64,000 bases of DNA from Reticulitermes speratus (GCA_021186555.1 JAJKFL010000006.1:32671478-32735477), one strand, 5' to 3'. Shown: positions 32,563 through 45,420, counted from the first letter of the stretch. Numbers and translations are program-made. Notes: a model not told the origin generated them from the letters alone.

Positions 32563-35410
32563 TTGAATGACAGTAGCAGACCTATCTCTGCCAGCGGCAA
32601 GAGAACAAACTAACCTAACGAGGAATGTGATCTTCAAACCACCAGGCGAAGACACGGTACCACCTTCCTACGATGAAGCTTCAAAATCAATCTCGCATTG
32701 AAATGAAGGTGGCATGAGTATGGAAAATGGGTTTCAGATTCAAACACTCTCAGTTGTCAGTCTGTTTTCATTAGTCCCCTGAGCACATCAAAACATACTA
32801 CATTCAATAACAGAAATTTAAATGCGGCTACACCCCACCTAACAACAGAAAGCAGCAAGATAAACATTATTCAACATCTTGTTCCTACTATGACACAACA
32901 TGCAGTATGTCACAGTAAGGCCCGTAGAATAATATAACTTTTCCAATGTATTATTCATTGATCCCCTCCCTCCACCTTTATAATGCGCTTAAACCATACG
33001 ACGATGGAGACGTTTATACACATCTTTTTTTTTTTTTAAAAAAAAAGTCCTTCCTACACTCGGCACCAAAAATTGCCAATAACATTCCATGTTGTGTTTG
33101 CTCACCAAGATGTTACGTCACATAAGTATAATAACCTTCAACTATAGGAAGCCATTAAAAGTAGACGAGAGAAGAATAGCTCTTAATCTCCTGCAATGTC
33201 AACTCAGAATGCTTTAACGTTCTTTGTAAAAGAATCTTCCTCATGACATGGAAAATTTAACAATTATCTTCAGAGAGCAAATAACATATCAAGTTCATTG
33301 CACGATAGTGAGCATTCAGCGGGGGCAAAAAGTAGCACGAATTTAAAAGTAATTGGCGTATACTTCACAGACCTTCTTGCAAGAAAAATAATGTCACCCG
33401 ACTAGACCTAACACTATGGTAATAAAAGCCAAAGGTTTAACACTGGTAGTACCGCGCACCTTCCACATCCTCACAACATGTTGCCTGTAATGTACATCTT
33501 AATGTTTTCCTCTCACCTCCTTCAAAGACCACCAAGCAGTCGTTTCTCAAGAGGATTTCCCCCACCAACAAAGTCTCATATTCGACGCTACATAACCTAC
33601 ACAGTTCATACAACGTACATAAATATACAATAAACAAAGCTTTGTCGACTTACGACAGACCGATTCCAGGTCCAAGAAAACTATACACTGTCTAAAAAGA
33701 TTCAGTGTTACAGAATTAATTCCGAGACGAAACAGATCGAAAGGCATAATCCGAGAGATATAAATAAACCTTTGTCAAGGTTCCAGGACAAAACAAAATG
33801 AGAGATTCAGCGGTCAGCGATCTATGCAAGGCTCGATCTGCAACCTTCAATGACCAAGGCCGATTACTGGTACGCAATACTGAAAGCGACCACGACAGCC
33901 GTCTGTAGAACTCTCGCAACGAACCTCGACGTCAGTCAACTTGCATATACCATTAAGCGTTCTTGTCCTTCATGCAACCAGGCCTCATTAACCAAAACTC
34001 CGACTGTCGTATTCCAGTCTCAATTACGAAGCAACGAAAAGGCGAATTCTACTTACATATGCTATGTCGCAACACGAGCCTTAATTATCCCGCGGCCATT
34101 TGGTTCGCTGTCACTCTCCAAAAATATCAGACTAATGCCACTTATGCATTGCGTGACAACGTATTAACTGCAATTAGGTAAGAGTCAGGTAGAGAATCAA
34201 TCATATGCTGTCTTATGGAAGATAAGATCGCTAACTCACTCTCTCATCTTACTTGAAGACCTTGGAGTAACACAACATACAGATACATAACACGTCACTG
34301 AATTTAAGGCAGCTGGATATGTAAGGAACCTTCAGGCGACAATTAGATCCTAAAAAACAAAAAAACAAAAAACAAAAAAAGAAAAGGTTCTACGATAATT
34401 TCCAAATGCTTACCTGCCCATGTCGTGTTTCCTTGTGTGTAACCACTCATCACTCTGATGGACATCAAGAAACGCTATCAGCTTCACTCTTATAAACAAA
34501 AAATAGTTCTCAGAGCTACCGCAATTAATAATATAACTGTCCGATCAATTACGCATATGTTTAATTAGTTATTCATTTAATCGACACTGGAAACTACTGG
34601 TTAAACCCTACAAATAAACTTCATTATTGTGGTCTTGAAAGAATAAAGTAACTGGCAAGTTCGTAACAAATTACTTTTTTGCGGCGAAGGGTTGTTAACA
34701 CCAGACTCAACCATCAACGCTGGAGGACGAAAGAGAAACATGATTTATGCAGTCAGTTAATCAGTCTTCAAGAACTGTATAATCACGACTGCTTGATGAT
34801 TGCGATTTATTAGTTTCGGCTGATACGTCACTGACTGCGGCGCTACACGTGAAGTTAATTCTGAACGTTCCATGGCTGCTGAAGACGAGTAATGAATTTG
34901 GTGACTTCCATATTAACTCCGATGGAACTTCAAATAAACTCTGTAGCGGGATGTTACGATCCATGACTGAGAAACCACAACTTTACACGAAATCTGTCGA
35001 CTTTCTGTTTTCCACAATTTTGTTCCTGCCACAATATGACGTGACAAGGATCGCGACCAATTACGACCCCCCCCCCCCCTCCAACTGATAATGAAAAAGG
35101 ACTAAACAAGAATAATTGAAATATAATTACATGCACAAAAGCTATGTCGAGATAACATAGATCCTACTGTCCTCTGTCCAGCAATGGGTACTCATGTACT
35201 TCAGTTCGCTTGTGATGCAAGAAGCATCGCACAAAACACATGCAAACAGAAAACTTCAGAAAAAAAAATGTGATAGAAAGTGTCAAAAGAACTTACACTT
35301 CCTAGCATGCACTTCAGAGCTCCGGAAGATTTGATGTTACAACTTTCAGTGACTGAATGGTATCTTTCAGATTAATACCCACAAAATAATTTCCTTGTAT
35401 CAAATTCAAA
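32563..35410. other. Long unassigned stretch
   Basis: A T/A homopolymer pair lies at about 33028-33048, an A-rich run at 34352-34385 and a C run near 35067-35080. All open frames are near or below 105 codons and resemble no protein I know. No SINE, transposon end or tandem repeat was recognised. Confidence 0.4.
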
Positions 35411-35423
35411 TTCAAATTCATTA

Positions 35424-35653
35424 TTGGAAGTTATTTATTTATCTATCATACCAACTCATGCACAATTTTACAATATTATTACTTCACCCCTATACGTATT
35501 TCGGCATTCAGAATGCCATCCTCAGGGCATTCTGAATGCCGAAATACGTATAGGGGTGAAGTAATAATATTGTAAAATTGTGCATGAGTTGGTATGATAG
35601 ATAAATAAATAACTTCCAATTGCTATAGAATGCACGGTCAATATAACGTAAAG
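35424..35653. mobile_element. Perfect palindromic foldback element with target duplication
   Basis: Two 95-bp arms (35423-35517 and 35526-35620) are exact inverse copies separated by 8 nt. TTCAAATTCATTA (35411-35423) and TTCAAATTTATTA (35654-35666) form a 13-bp target duplication with one mismatch. A one-sided 33-nt extension, 35621-35653, contains GAATGCACGGTCAATATAAC, almost the same tail as the elements at 8450 and 54221. The arms carry CCAACTCATGCAC and CCCCTATACGTATTTCGGC, the family's ordered blocks. Perfect arms imply a recent or homogenised copy. Confidence 0.88.
35487..35528 (-). ncRNA. Hammerhead-ribozyme-like motif at the palindrome centre
   Basis: Minus strand: CUGAGGA core (35519-35525), one extra U, stem II GGCAUU/AAUGCC with loop CUG, GAAA, U-ACGU-A giving a two-pair stem III (A-U, U-A), UA, then GGGG. 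Stem I is weak because the sequence before the core belongs to the opposite arm (GCC). The core forms the loop between the arms, so only one strand has a full motif. Confidence 0.55.
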
Positions 35654-35789
35654 TTCAAATTTATTAGTTGAGTTTCGCTTACATCTTTTGATGTAACTCG
35701 TAATACCAATGAACATCCATTACTTTTAATACCAAAGGCTAAAATTTATCTAAATTACTATCTTCAGTCAAATGTTAATCACATCTCAG

Positions 35790-36042
35790 TTTTTTTTTTC
35801 AGTGGCTCGACAGCCCCTTTGGGGGGCCTAGGCCGCCTCATTTTTCGAGTCTTCGCGATCACACTTTTTAGACACACCACACTCTGGACGAGGGACCAAC
35901 CCGTCGCAGAGACCTCTACCTGACAACACACAACACTCACAAGAGACAGACATCCATGCCCCCGGTGGGATTCGAACCCACAATCCTAGTAAGCGAGCGG
36001 CCGTAGACCCACGCCTTAGACCGCGCGGCCACTGGGATCGGC
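35790..36042 (-). mobile_element. SINE family A, full length
   Basis: The T10 at the left is the inverse of the A tail. The body has GTGGCTCGACAGCCCC, GGGGCCTAGGCCGCCTC, GCAGAGACCTCTACCTGAC, and the head has GGTGGGATTCGAACCCAC (box B complement) and CGCCTTAGACCGCGCGGCC (box A complement). It is close to the copy at 12082. Confidence 0.9.
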
Positions 36043-36756
36043 ATAAGTTTATATATACATAAAATAATAATATATTTCCACTTACAATTCCTCCTTACTC
36101 ATTTCATCTAGACCTTGCACTTTTTGTCACTTTGTTTTCCCACTTGCCTTTTACTTTGTATAAATATTTACCTAAATTTTTTAATACTATGGTCTTATTA
36201 CAACTTATTATTTTCTTGTATGCTATTTATTCATTTATGTGTAACCATTTATCATTACACATTGTTCTCGTCACCTCTGTGTCTCATTACATTTTAGTAA
36301 CATGTGACCACATTGTCGTCTTCTGTACATACGGGAAACTCTCTTTTTCTGCAGCTCTCCTATTTCCTTGCATCGTTTGCAGACCTTAAATAGGAAGGGA
36401 GTAACTGAACTCAAAGCGCGTACCCAAAAATAAAATATACAAAATTAGGGCGAAAATCCGATGCAACCAGAAGTGCTTCTAAGTTCCTTAAGTGAAACAG
36501 TTTCATCCATACCGAAACTAAATTGTCACTTACCCTAATAGTGTCACAGATTTGGAGAGCTAAATTTAATGGTAACCATAACATTTGCAGGACAGCCTGT
36601 ATTTACATCACCAGCAGACTCTTCAAGACAGTAACAGCCTAAATGCCTGAAAACTACAAAGCAACCTCCACAATAATGCCACAAATATAATAGCAGTGGA
36701 GATTTCTAAAGGTTTTGTTAAATAAGAAAAATATTTAAGGAAGGAGATTTTATGGG
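36043..36756. other. Unassigned stretch
   Basis: AT-rich with hydrophobic short frames near 36115-36389 that come from T-rich composition. No gene recognised. Confidence 0.4.
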
Positions 36757-37026
36757 GAGAAGGAATCCGCAGCAGAAGCTACAGAAGCACCGCAGCCTTA
36801 AGGCTTATTGTGCAACCCTGTGATAAAGATAAAGATAATTAGTTTTTTTAAGTTTTTCAAGTAATGGAGCACCGGTGGAATGAAACTGACAGGGAAAACC
36901 CGAAGTACTGGGGAAAAACCTGTCCCAGTGCCACTCTGTCCACCACAAATCCCACATGGACTGACCCGGGATCGAACCCGGGTCTTTGCAGTCAGAGGCC
37001 GACGACTAACCGCCTGAACCACGGCC
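36757..37026 (-). mobile_element. SINE family B, full length
   Basis: From left: GAATCCGCAGCAGAAGC, ATTGTGCAACCCTGTGAT, GGAGCACCGGTGGAATG, CCACCACAAATCCCACATGG, and the head GGGATCGAACCCGGGTC (box B complement) and GACTAACCGCCTGAACCACG (box A complement). It is the best uninterrupted reference in the window for the split copy at 24512. Confidence 0.9.
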
Positions 37027-40000
37027 ATTAGTATTAGTATTGAGACTGGGTACTACTTTCCTTAAAGCAAGGAAACAAGTTTAACGACACTCAGATCGTA
37101 TAATAACAGTATGTGCGTTAATCTTTACATTTATAGATGAGAAATAGGAAGATCAAAAATTCTAAACTGACTGGCAGATGTCAATCCCAGAACTTATTCT
37201 ATTCGTTACGTCTTCCTGGCTGTACGTTAATTCCAATTTGTTGATGTCACTTCCATACAGAACCTGCGAAACTTCGCCATCTCTCTCCATCATGAGTCTG
37301 TCCTGCATTATTACAAGGCTTGAACAGACCCCCACTTATTTTACTACATGTTTATTTCCATAAGGCACCTTTATGCGACATCAAATTCAAATCCTCGGTT
37401 TCTGGATCCATCTGCACAGATTTCTGTTCGTGAAGTTTGACGCTGCACATCAGACAGGGCAATATACCGCAGCAAATTCAAAATAATCCTAACTATTGAC
37501 ACAGACAAAAGAAGACTGCCGAATCGCGTTAAAAAATACAAAAGCATATAATCCGATTGGACTGTCATCACAGCGTTAATACTGACTTCAATACCATCCG
37601 TAAAGGACAGCACAGCGGCTGTTTCAGTAGCTCCAGGCTCATCGTGACCGGAAAAAAGCGCCGAATCCAATGAAATGAGTACACGTCCTTTGTGATGTGC
37701 ATGCCGTAATGGCCGTAGTTCCATTCACACAGGTACACATAAGCTATTTCATATACAAATCCATTCTTGCAGAGTTAATCACACTACCTACAGATAGGCC
37801 TATCACACTGCAATCAGACGTAAGTTCTCCACACTGAACTATTTTTGGAATCGGTTACGTTCAACTCGACTTTCCAGTAAGTACGAATTATACAGACTAC
37901 ATCGTACAAATCACAGCCACATTCCCTGGAAAACTATCTGTGTAGATCCCCAGCATCAAACGTCACCTACTAGGAAAGAAACGATTGCCTGGACGGCAAC
38001 ACCCTCTCCATTATGTGTTCAATGAGCAAAGAACTTAAAAACAGCTATATAGTCCAGAAATAGAAGCAAACTCCGGCTAGAATACACGCTTCATTATGGG
38101 AAAACAGACATCGTGTCTAGCGCTGTATTTTACGTCTCATTTCTGAGTGAATGAGTGTGTGGGCGGATTGCTGAGGTCAGGTTTCCATAGTTCAGTCGAT
38201 CAATGCTCACCGAATCCTAAACCTCACCCCCCCCCTCCCCCCGCTTCGTACGTCAACCTTTTCCTCATCCATCTCATTCCTCCAACCCCATCATCTCTAT
38301 TATCTCGCTGATTTTGCTTTTTATCTTTTATTCCTGCGATTCCACCGTTAAGTCCTCCACAGCTTCGAGAAACACGAACGATAAACTCCGGAACTGCAGA
38401 AAAAACAATAAACAAACTAAAAGTGACAGTGCAGGCCTATTAATGACACGATGAGCTACAACAGTTCTGATTATGCCTTATACTGGCCCCCCATTACGAC
38501 CACTACAGACTGAAAAATAAAGTCTGAAGCTCTGTTTTGCCCAACGCAAAAATACGACTGCACTTACCGGCCAGCGAACTCACGCTTGACTACACGAACA
38601 ACATTCCTAATACCTTAAAAGCATCACTACTTTCAGATTACAGTATTCTGGCTTTTGACACGATGTAGGGTCGTGTGTTACAATCGACGGCTGGAAGAAA
38701 CGTGCTGCATCCATTTTTAGGGTGACGGAATTACGTCCACATAGACGCTGACACTGCTGCTTCTTTGACTTTTACTTTGAGCTGAATGTCGAACCTCTTT
38801 CGATTAAAGAAATTCCTACATTTGTACATAAAACCTATGAATGAAAGGAGAACTGTTTCCCTGAGTGTCTGATTTTGTCTGATTTAAGTACTGAATTCCT
38901 TGCAATTAAAATTTTTGTAATGCCTAACGTCTACCTAGAAAACATGCATCTGAAACGTCGGTATGAACCAAGGGAACTAACTACACGGCACCACAGTCCA
39001 GAAGACAATCAATTGAAAAATATCCGTCACGAAGGCCTACATTTTTTTCTTTCTTTCCCTTATAGGCAAATAACTGCAATCTTAATTGAAGGTATACATA
39101 TTAATGCACACAAATTTGTGTTAAGCTGTCATTACGACACTTAGGCGTTAACATGCTGAGAATATATAGGTAGATCCGCATAAGGTGTGCCAAACTTCCT
39201 AACTTCAGGATCTTATATATATATATATAGTAGCAATAGCACGCCTGCTATCCTGAGTAATTAAAAAAAATCTCACTCAAGGACTCGGCCCTCTGACCAT
39301 CCAAGTACGAGACCAAATTAAATTGCATGTTACTGCTGGATTATATAAACTTACATTACCTGACACAACTTTAATAACGTTTTATGGTACTTTATTTATA
39401 CAGCATCTCTGAAGCTTATTGGTTTATTTAACTCCAATATTTTACAATATTTAATTAACATAAATCTGCAGTACTGGACACCGGCAACAGACAGTATGCG
39501 TTCTGGCCGGAACTCCTTGTTAGTACGTGTCGAGAGTTGAAGGAGGTAATTTCCAGCGCCTCATCTAACATGCCCTAAGTTACATACAGAGTATATTATA
39601 CGAGGAAATGTAAGGCCGCTAAGCTTGCCATGCGTCTGGGCTCGATTTTCAATTGATCTCCCTGTGCATGACCTCCAACGTACTCTACAAATTAAACAGC
39701 CGCACTAATCCTGTAAAACAAATTAAAAAAGACTGCATACGAGCACACAAACAAACACTGTGATTAACTATTATTGAGTGCGGTCACCTTCAAAACCTCC
39801 AAAGTCCTTATCATGCCGGAACATAGCCTGAAGTAATTTCCGTCGTAGGACTACAAAGTACTTCGGGCAAGTACTAGCTGCTCAATGCTCTGAAATGTTT
39901 TCAAGTGATAAAGAACGGAACTCTTTACAGGATACATTTAATTTGGCGAACAAGAAAAATCACAATAGGGCATATGAGGCGATTTCAAAGGATGTTGCAA

Positions 40001-41671
40001 CACCCTTTTCCATCTGGGAACAAAAGAGCACTTTGCAGAAAACGCTATCTGGGAAGACACACAGTGATGATGAAAAAATCCACTTGTCCGGCCAAAGGTT
40101 TAGTATGTTTACACGAACACAGTTCTTTTGACCTCTGATTTTGAACGCCGCGGTTCGTTACGATATCGAAAGTTCTGTATTTTTCCACTAAAAGTGGTGT
40201 TTTGTTTCTGGGTTGTACGGGAAAGCCTAAAACACACAAAACGCTGCGTCAATACAACATTTACGCAAACTATAGAACAAACTAAATCCCAAAGGCTGTT
40301 TGAGACAAAGCTGCTGAATCATGTAGTCACGTCATCAAATAGGCTACACGCCAATCAGAGGTGTTGTCAGTTTCAGCACAAAGCATCAGTCCGTTTATTT
40401 GATCGCTAGATCTCGGAATGTTGAATAATCTAGCACGTTGATACTATACCTCACACAAGAAGCGGTAATGAACACTTGGAGTCTGATTTCTTTACATTCT
40501 ACGAAACAAAACACAGTACCAAGAACTAAAGGAGCCAAATTTCCAACCTTCTTCTGAACATAGCACGTAGTTAAACAAAAAGTAACATAACTTACTGACC
40601 ACACATTGTACAGGTAACGAACTGACGTTACACTCCTTACCTCGAATGAAGCATGAAATCGGTTAGAATTCAGACTCGGTAAAAAAAAAAATCTTGGACT
40701 TCTTCGCGGTTGTCTCAAGTCAAGTGACAAGCCAGTATGCTTACGTGATGACACACCTTCGACTCACCACATAACATTTGCGACGTGTAAATACAAACTG
40801 TCAACAGTCGTCATGCCACGTAAAAGTATACACAGTATCTCTACATTTCGCACGAGTCACTGTTACAGCCCGTTCGCAATCTTATGGCACTGTAGAGAGA
40901 ACCGATTTCAGTCCCTTTAATTGGACTCGTCCGCACGAGATATTAGAGGGGTGTCTGGATAGCTGGTTACAAGCAAATGTACAGTGCACACCGATCTGCG
41001 TTACCCTCAATTTCCGAACACAGACTGCTCTTCACGTAATACTCGTACAATATTATGGTACTGTTAGGACCAAAAAACACACAGAGCTATCCGTACTCAA
41101 GGACATGAAATACGAGTAGTTTACAATGTACGAAGATGAATGCCAGAAGAGCCATTAAATGGAATAAAAATGCCGCAGTGAGATCAGCAAACCAATTCTT
41201 ATTTCAGAAAACCGACTCTGCTACACGCATATTTGCCCCTCCGTCCGACCGTGCTGTGGCCCCCACTCCTCTCGTACTCTGGGCGGTAAGCACGACGCCC
41301 GTGTACACAGCTGACCATTACGATCACAAAGGCCTACCAAATCTGCAAAATTCCAGAATCCAACTTAAAATCCCACTCCAAAATTCAGTGCGCCTACCAT
41401 CTTCACATCGCTCAAGACGGAAATCAAAATAAATGATATGGGACAGCACACACAACAGTATCATAATACACGTGAGTAGCAATCTGGACACTGCCCATCG
41501 TGTCACGTTAAAAACACAAGGGTTCGTCTCCGTCTTCATGCCAAAAGGGGAGAAAGACAACGTACTGTGGTGGGCCCGAAAGACACCGAAATTCTTCACT
41601 ACTACACAGTGATAGACACCTGCTCTTTCTTTAGCGGTCCCTATAACTGGTGGATAGTGGCCAAGTAGATT
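37027..41671. other. Long unassigned stretch
   Basis: A C-rich tract lies at 38227-38242 and an AT run at 39216-39229. Open frames reach 119-123 codons near 37371, 40395 and 41324 but none has a recognisable motif. No SINE or transposon ends were found in 4.6 kb, the largest repeat-free block here as far as I can see. It is a candidate for unique intronic or regulatory DNA, without positive evidence. Confidence 0.4.
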
Positions 41672-41712
41672 CTCCCTTAAGACGGAGACAACCATTCTCC
41701 GAAACGTTGTTG
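41672..41712 (+). other. Worn hammerhead-like motif, solo
   Basis: CUUAAGA where CUGAAGA is expected, one extra C, then a perfect stem II GGAGA/UCUCC around CAACCAU, and GAAACGUUGUU. It resembles the motifs of the foldback elements with one core change. No partner arm was found nearby. Confidence 0.35.
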
Positions 41713-42005
41713 GTTTTTTGCCTCAGTCTATGACCATGTCCAAAATATGGTACGTCTATTACAATACACCATGGTCAGGATCGTTTAAAGGTTAATCACA
41801 AGCATTAGCATAACGGCTGGTTCACATGTTCAAAAAGTTCATGTAGGCAGGTAAAGCAGACACTCAGATATGTAGAACACGCATACACCAAAGTCCTGTC
41901 GACTTATAAGGCCATAGCCCCTACGCCACCAAACTGTAACACTTTATTTAGGGCCATCCAGTTTCAACAGATACCACAGTAAAGGAAGAACAGCCGGACA
42001 GAGTA

Positions 42006-42215
42006 GTCGGCATAGCCCCTAGGCTACATGCTGGGCAACCGTGAAACTTTGGATCCAATCCCGGAGGAGGTAAGATATTTCTCTCAACTCCAAGTATCCA
42101 GACCGGCTCTGGGGCCCACCCAGCCTTCTATTCAATGGATACCGGTGGCTCTTTCCCAAACTCTTCCGCCAGGGCGTGAAGCTGACCACTACAGGGACGA
42201 CTTGACTTTCCACCT
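42006..42215 (+). mobile_element. SINE family C, plus-strand copy, 3' end rearranged
   Basis: A degraded head (TAGGCTACATGCTGGGCAAC and CTTTGGATCCAATCCCGG) is followed by GGCTCTGGGGCCCACCCAG, CTTCTATTCAATGGATACCG and GGGCGTGAAGCTGACCACTA. It ends before the TTAAGAATGAG block. Confidence 0.75.
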
Positions 42216-42499
42216 GGCTAAAGAAAAGGCCAATTCTAACGTGTAAGCACAACGTCAATTCTAACAGCCACACTACAGATTCTTGACGACAAAGCAGTGG
42301 TAAAATTAGGACAATATAAAATCATATAAAATATCTTGGCAACAAGTAAAATGTAACTACAATACAACTTCCTCACATAAATAACGCCCATCTTCCGACT
42401 GTCGGATTTTCACAAGGTAGTATCAGGGAGAAGTAAAAAGGTTAAACTTCCCTATAGAGTGGCAAGAATACCTGTCAATTTAATTTTACTGCCTAGTCC

Positions 42500-42600
42500 T
42501 GTGGTTCTCAAACGGTGTACCGCGAGGAATTTCAATAGGAGAAGGGTTTTATACTATTAAGTAAACAAATTAAATCTTACACTGAAACATCATTAGCCGT
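42500..42600 (+). mobile_element. Possible single end of a hAT-type element
   Basis: CCTGTGGTTCTCAAACGGTG followed by TACCGCGAGGAA resembles the left end of hAT miniature elements of the CAGTGGTTCTCAAA type. The matching right end and an 8-bp duplication were not found, so this is at most a truncated relic. Confidence 0.35.
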
Positions 42601-44094
42601 GTACCTGTTTGTACGATCAATCAATATTAAACAATCCACATGTGGGTAACAACCATCGACACCTTGCTCAGTCATTCATTTCGTAGTGTCTTACGACAGG
42701 TCCATGGCCTCTTCCAAAGCGAGTTCTCCACAAAGTGCGCTCTAGTGCTTTCTCTTTCAATTTCCAGTATCCTCTCGTTTCCTTACGTAGCTGCTTACGT
42801 CTTCCTCCTCGTATTTCCGTCACCTCTATCCTCTCCTTCCTTCCCTCTATCTTTCCTTCAATAACGTCTTTTAGAAGGCATTTCCTGCTCAAGACGTGAC
42901 CAATCCATGCACAAACAAAAATAGAAGTTACAGAAGCGAACGAAATGCCTGAATCTGAACTTGCAGTGATGAGGATATGTTAATTATCACAGATTATGAA
43001 CAGACAGCAATGACATATTTCCTGTAACAACGTGTAACATCGCGTGTACGAAGTGCTCACACAGATCTATGCAGATGATGTGCCATCACTGACGGATCCG
43101 ACAAGCCGATAAGAATAAACGCTTCTGTCACAGTATCTGAAACACAACGGGGATGAATCACCTTAAGATAACGAAGAATTGATTGTCAAAATCTCAGAAT
43201 CCTAAGGTATAGCTTTACGACTCGATCCCTGGGCTCCCAACTACAAGAAACGAGAAGACCAGCTCTTACGAGTAGTGCTCACTTTTAGGATTAAATCCCT
43301 AGACCTCGGAGGGAAAAAAAGCAATTTTTATTTTGTAACGTCTTATGGCTGTTGTACAAGTTTCGAACTAGCGAAGTGAAGTTCAAAATTCGGGTGGACT
43401 GAATAGCAGGGGAAGAAATGGAGTTCTCCCTCTCCTCCATTCACTCCACCATTTTCTTCACAAGCCTGTTACTGGCGTTAAATAATCTCAGTAGATGTCA
43501 CAACACAAGAAACTTGTCAACACAACACAACGCGGCTTCCAAACGGTGACCCATCTTTCGACAATGGTCAAACACCCTACAACCAAATAGCAGCTACCGT
43601 TCTAAAACATTCTGTTGGTGATGAGTGAGGAAATATCACTCTCTAAGAGGCGCTATATGTGTACTAGTATTTAATACTTCGGTTCCTATGTCCACAAACC
43701 ACAATGTTTGTTTAAAATCTCGTATTCCAAAACCTTCCCTAATGTGTGCCGTCACTATTTGTTTAACTTAGAAACGTGACATGACGGAAGGTTAACACAG
43801 GCCTCAACAGACAGCAGCTTGTGGCTCATCTACTTTCTCACGACATTTTGAGCGTTAAAAGAGCTAACAAGCAGCTAAAAACTGAAAATATACTACACAA
43901 CGCTTCAGTAAGACGTGAAGAAATAGAAGCTCTTTCAGTTTAATGTCTTTTATGACATGTATATTAATAAATTTGAATTATTCAATTACAAAGTCGGTTT
44001 TAGCGGATATAAAATACAATTCCATATGGCGATTTTGCCGTGAAATACTTCCTAATCAAAAATCGATATTACAGTTGTAAATGTAATGGTAAGG
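42601..44094. other. Unassigned stretch
   Basis: A pyrimidine-rich region at 42775-42860 produces paired frames on both strands that are composition artefacts. No gene or repeat recognised. Confidence 0.4.
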
Positions 44095-44384
44095 GTAGAG
44101 GTCACCCCGTAACATGCCATGACTGGCACAGAGGAGGGAGTAGATGCATAGCTTGACTGATGCTTAATCTCGACTCTAGATGAGGGTGGCTTATCAACGC
44201 CACGCCACGGCCGCTTTAGCCCCGGACAAGATAACTAGTATGCAATACACGGAAGGCTGAGTGAGCCCCAGGGCCTGTCTGGAAGAATATGGAGAAGAGA
44301 AGAACTCTTGCCCCAGTCGTAGTTCGAACCCCGGGCCGTACAGACCGTACGGAGTCGCTATACCGACTATGCTATCCCGACGCC
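44095..44384 (-). mobile_element. SINE family C, full length
   Basis: The tail complement GGTAAGGGTAGAGGTCACC is at the left, then CATGCCATGACTGGCAC, TTAATCTCGACTCTAGATG, CGGCCGCTTTAGCCCCGG and GAGCCCCAGGGCCTG. The head on the minus strand reads GGCGTCGGGATAGCATAGTC (box A) and CGGGGTTCGAACTACGAC (box B). It is one of the two best copies for defining the family, about 290 bp. Confidence 0.88.
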
Positions 44385-44488
44385 ATAATGCTGGTACACA
44401 AAACTGATCTAAAGAAAATGGCTTTGTTCATTTATTCCTGGTCTGACATTTCCGGGACAACACACTGACCCTAATCAGTGCAGCTTTT

Positions 44489-44525
44489 TAATAATAATAT
44501 AATAATAATAATAATAATAATAATA
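44489..44525 (+). repeat. TAA trinucleotide microsatellite
   Basis: About twelve TAA units with one interruption (AATATAAT) between unassigned DNA and the SINE at 44798. Confidence 0.9.
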
Positions 44526-44797
44526 CGCACATATTTAGAGATTAAAGTGTGAGATAAGCAACAAATCACGCATGTGAGTAAAACGTGGACAGCTGTAACG
44601 AGCAGCGGCAAACAGACTTTGAAAACGAAAATTTTAGTAGAAAAGCCTAAGTGAAGGGGCCCAGCTGTAGACCAGAGGATAATACTAGTGGCGGGCTTTT
44701 GTGAACGCGGTAATGAAACTCTAGAAACCACAAAAGACGGTAAATTTCTTGACTAGTCAGTTGGGCGACGAATATTACCTCCTATAGGACTGTACTC

Positions 44798-45093
44798 TGG
44801 GGTACGAGGTGACGCAATTGGTTTGAGGCAGTGCGCTACAAGCCGGAAGGTCGCGGGTTCGATTCCCGATTGTGTCAATGGAATTTTTCATTTACATAAT
44901 CCTTCCGACGGCACTATGGCCCTGGGGTTGACTCAGCCTCTAACAGAAATGAGTACCAGGGTAAAGGCGGCCGGTGCGTAGGGCTGACAACCTTACCACC
45001 TTCATGTACCGACTGTCTTGAAATCTGGGAGCTTCAACCTCCTGGAGCCCTCAAGGCCGGTCCAGGCCTGTAATGGGATAGCTTTACTTTTTT
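44798..45093 (+). mobile_element. SINE family D, full length, 15-bp target duplication
   Basis: TATAGGACTGTACTC flanks it exactly (44783-44797 and 45094-45108). The tRNA-like head has GACGCAATTGGTTTGAGGC (box A) and CGCGGGTTCGATTCCCG (box B). The body has GGCACTATGGCCCTGGGG, ACAGAAATGAGTACCAGGG, GGTGCGTAGGGCTGACAACC and CTCAACCTCCTGGAGCCC-type blocks. It ends TGTAATGGGATAGCTTTACT, then T residues. The long perfect duplication suggests a fairly recent insertion. Confidence 0.93.
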
Positions 45094-45267
45094 TATAGGA
45101 CTGTACTCCATTTTGTTTGCAGCAGTAACACAGTACACGGCTGTTAGGATATTAACCGGACTTAAATATGTTAGGCTGTGGCCCTACTGCAAGCTTCGTT
45201 CCATGGCAGCAAATTTACTGAAGAGGCAAACACGTATCGACTACTCAGAAACACATATCCATGGACG

Positions 45268-45420
45268 TAACAAACTCCATGGAGCAGTGTCCTCCGTGAG
45301 AAGCTAAACGGTCCTCAGCTAATCAAGAAATTCCCGCATTTTATGGAACCCAAAGGTTCATCGCCGCATTCACAAGAGCCCGCCACCTGACCCCATCCTG
45401 AGCTATCCACGCACGTACCG
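45268..45420 (+). repeat. FPAFYGT-type dispersed repeat
   Basis: CTCAGCTAATCAAGAAATTC, TTTTATGGAACCCAAAGG and CACAAGAGCCCGCCACCTG match the copy at 4277 closely, but one missing base in the run equivalent to TTCCCCGCG shifts the frame. This supports reading it as non-coding repeat DNA. Confidence 0.6.

Noticed and set aside
42640-42892. Paired 74-codon frames on both strands
   Set aside because: They result from strand-asymmetric pyrimidine-rich sequence.
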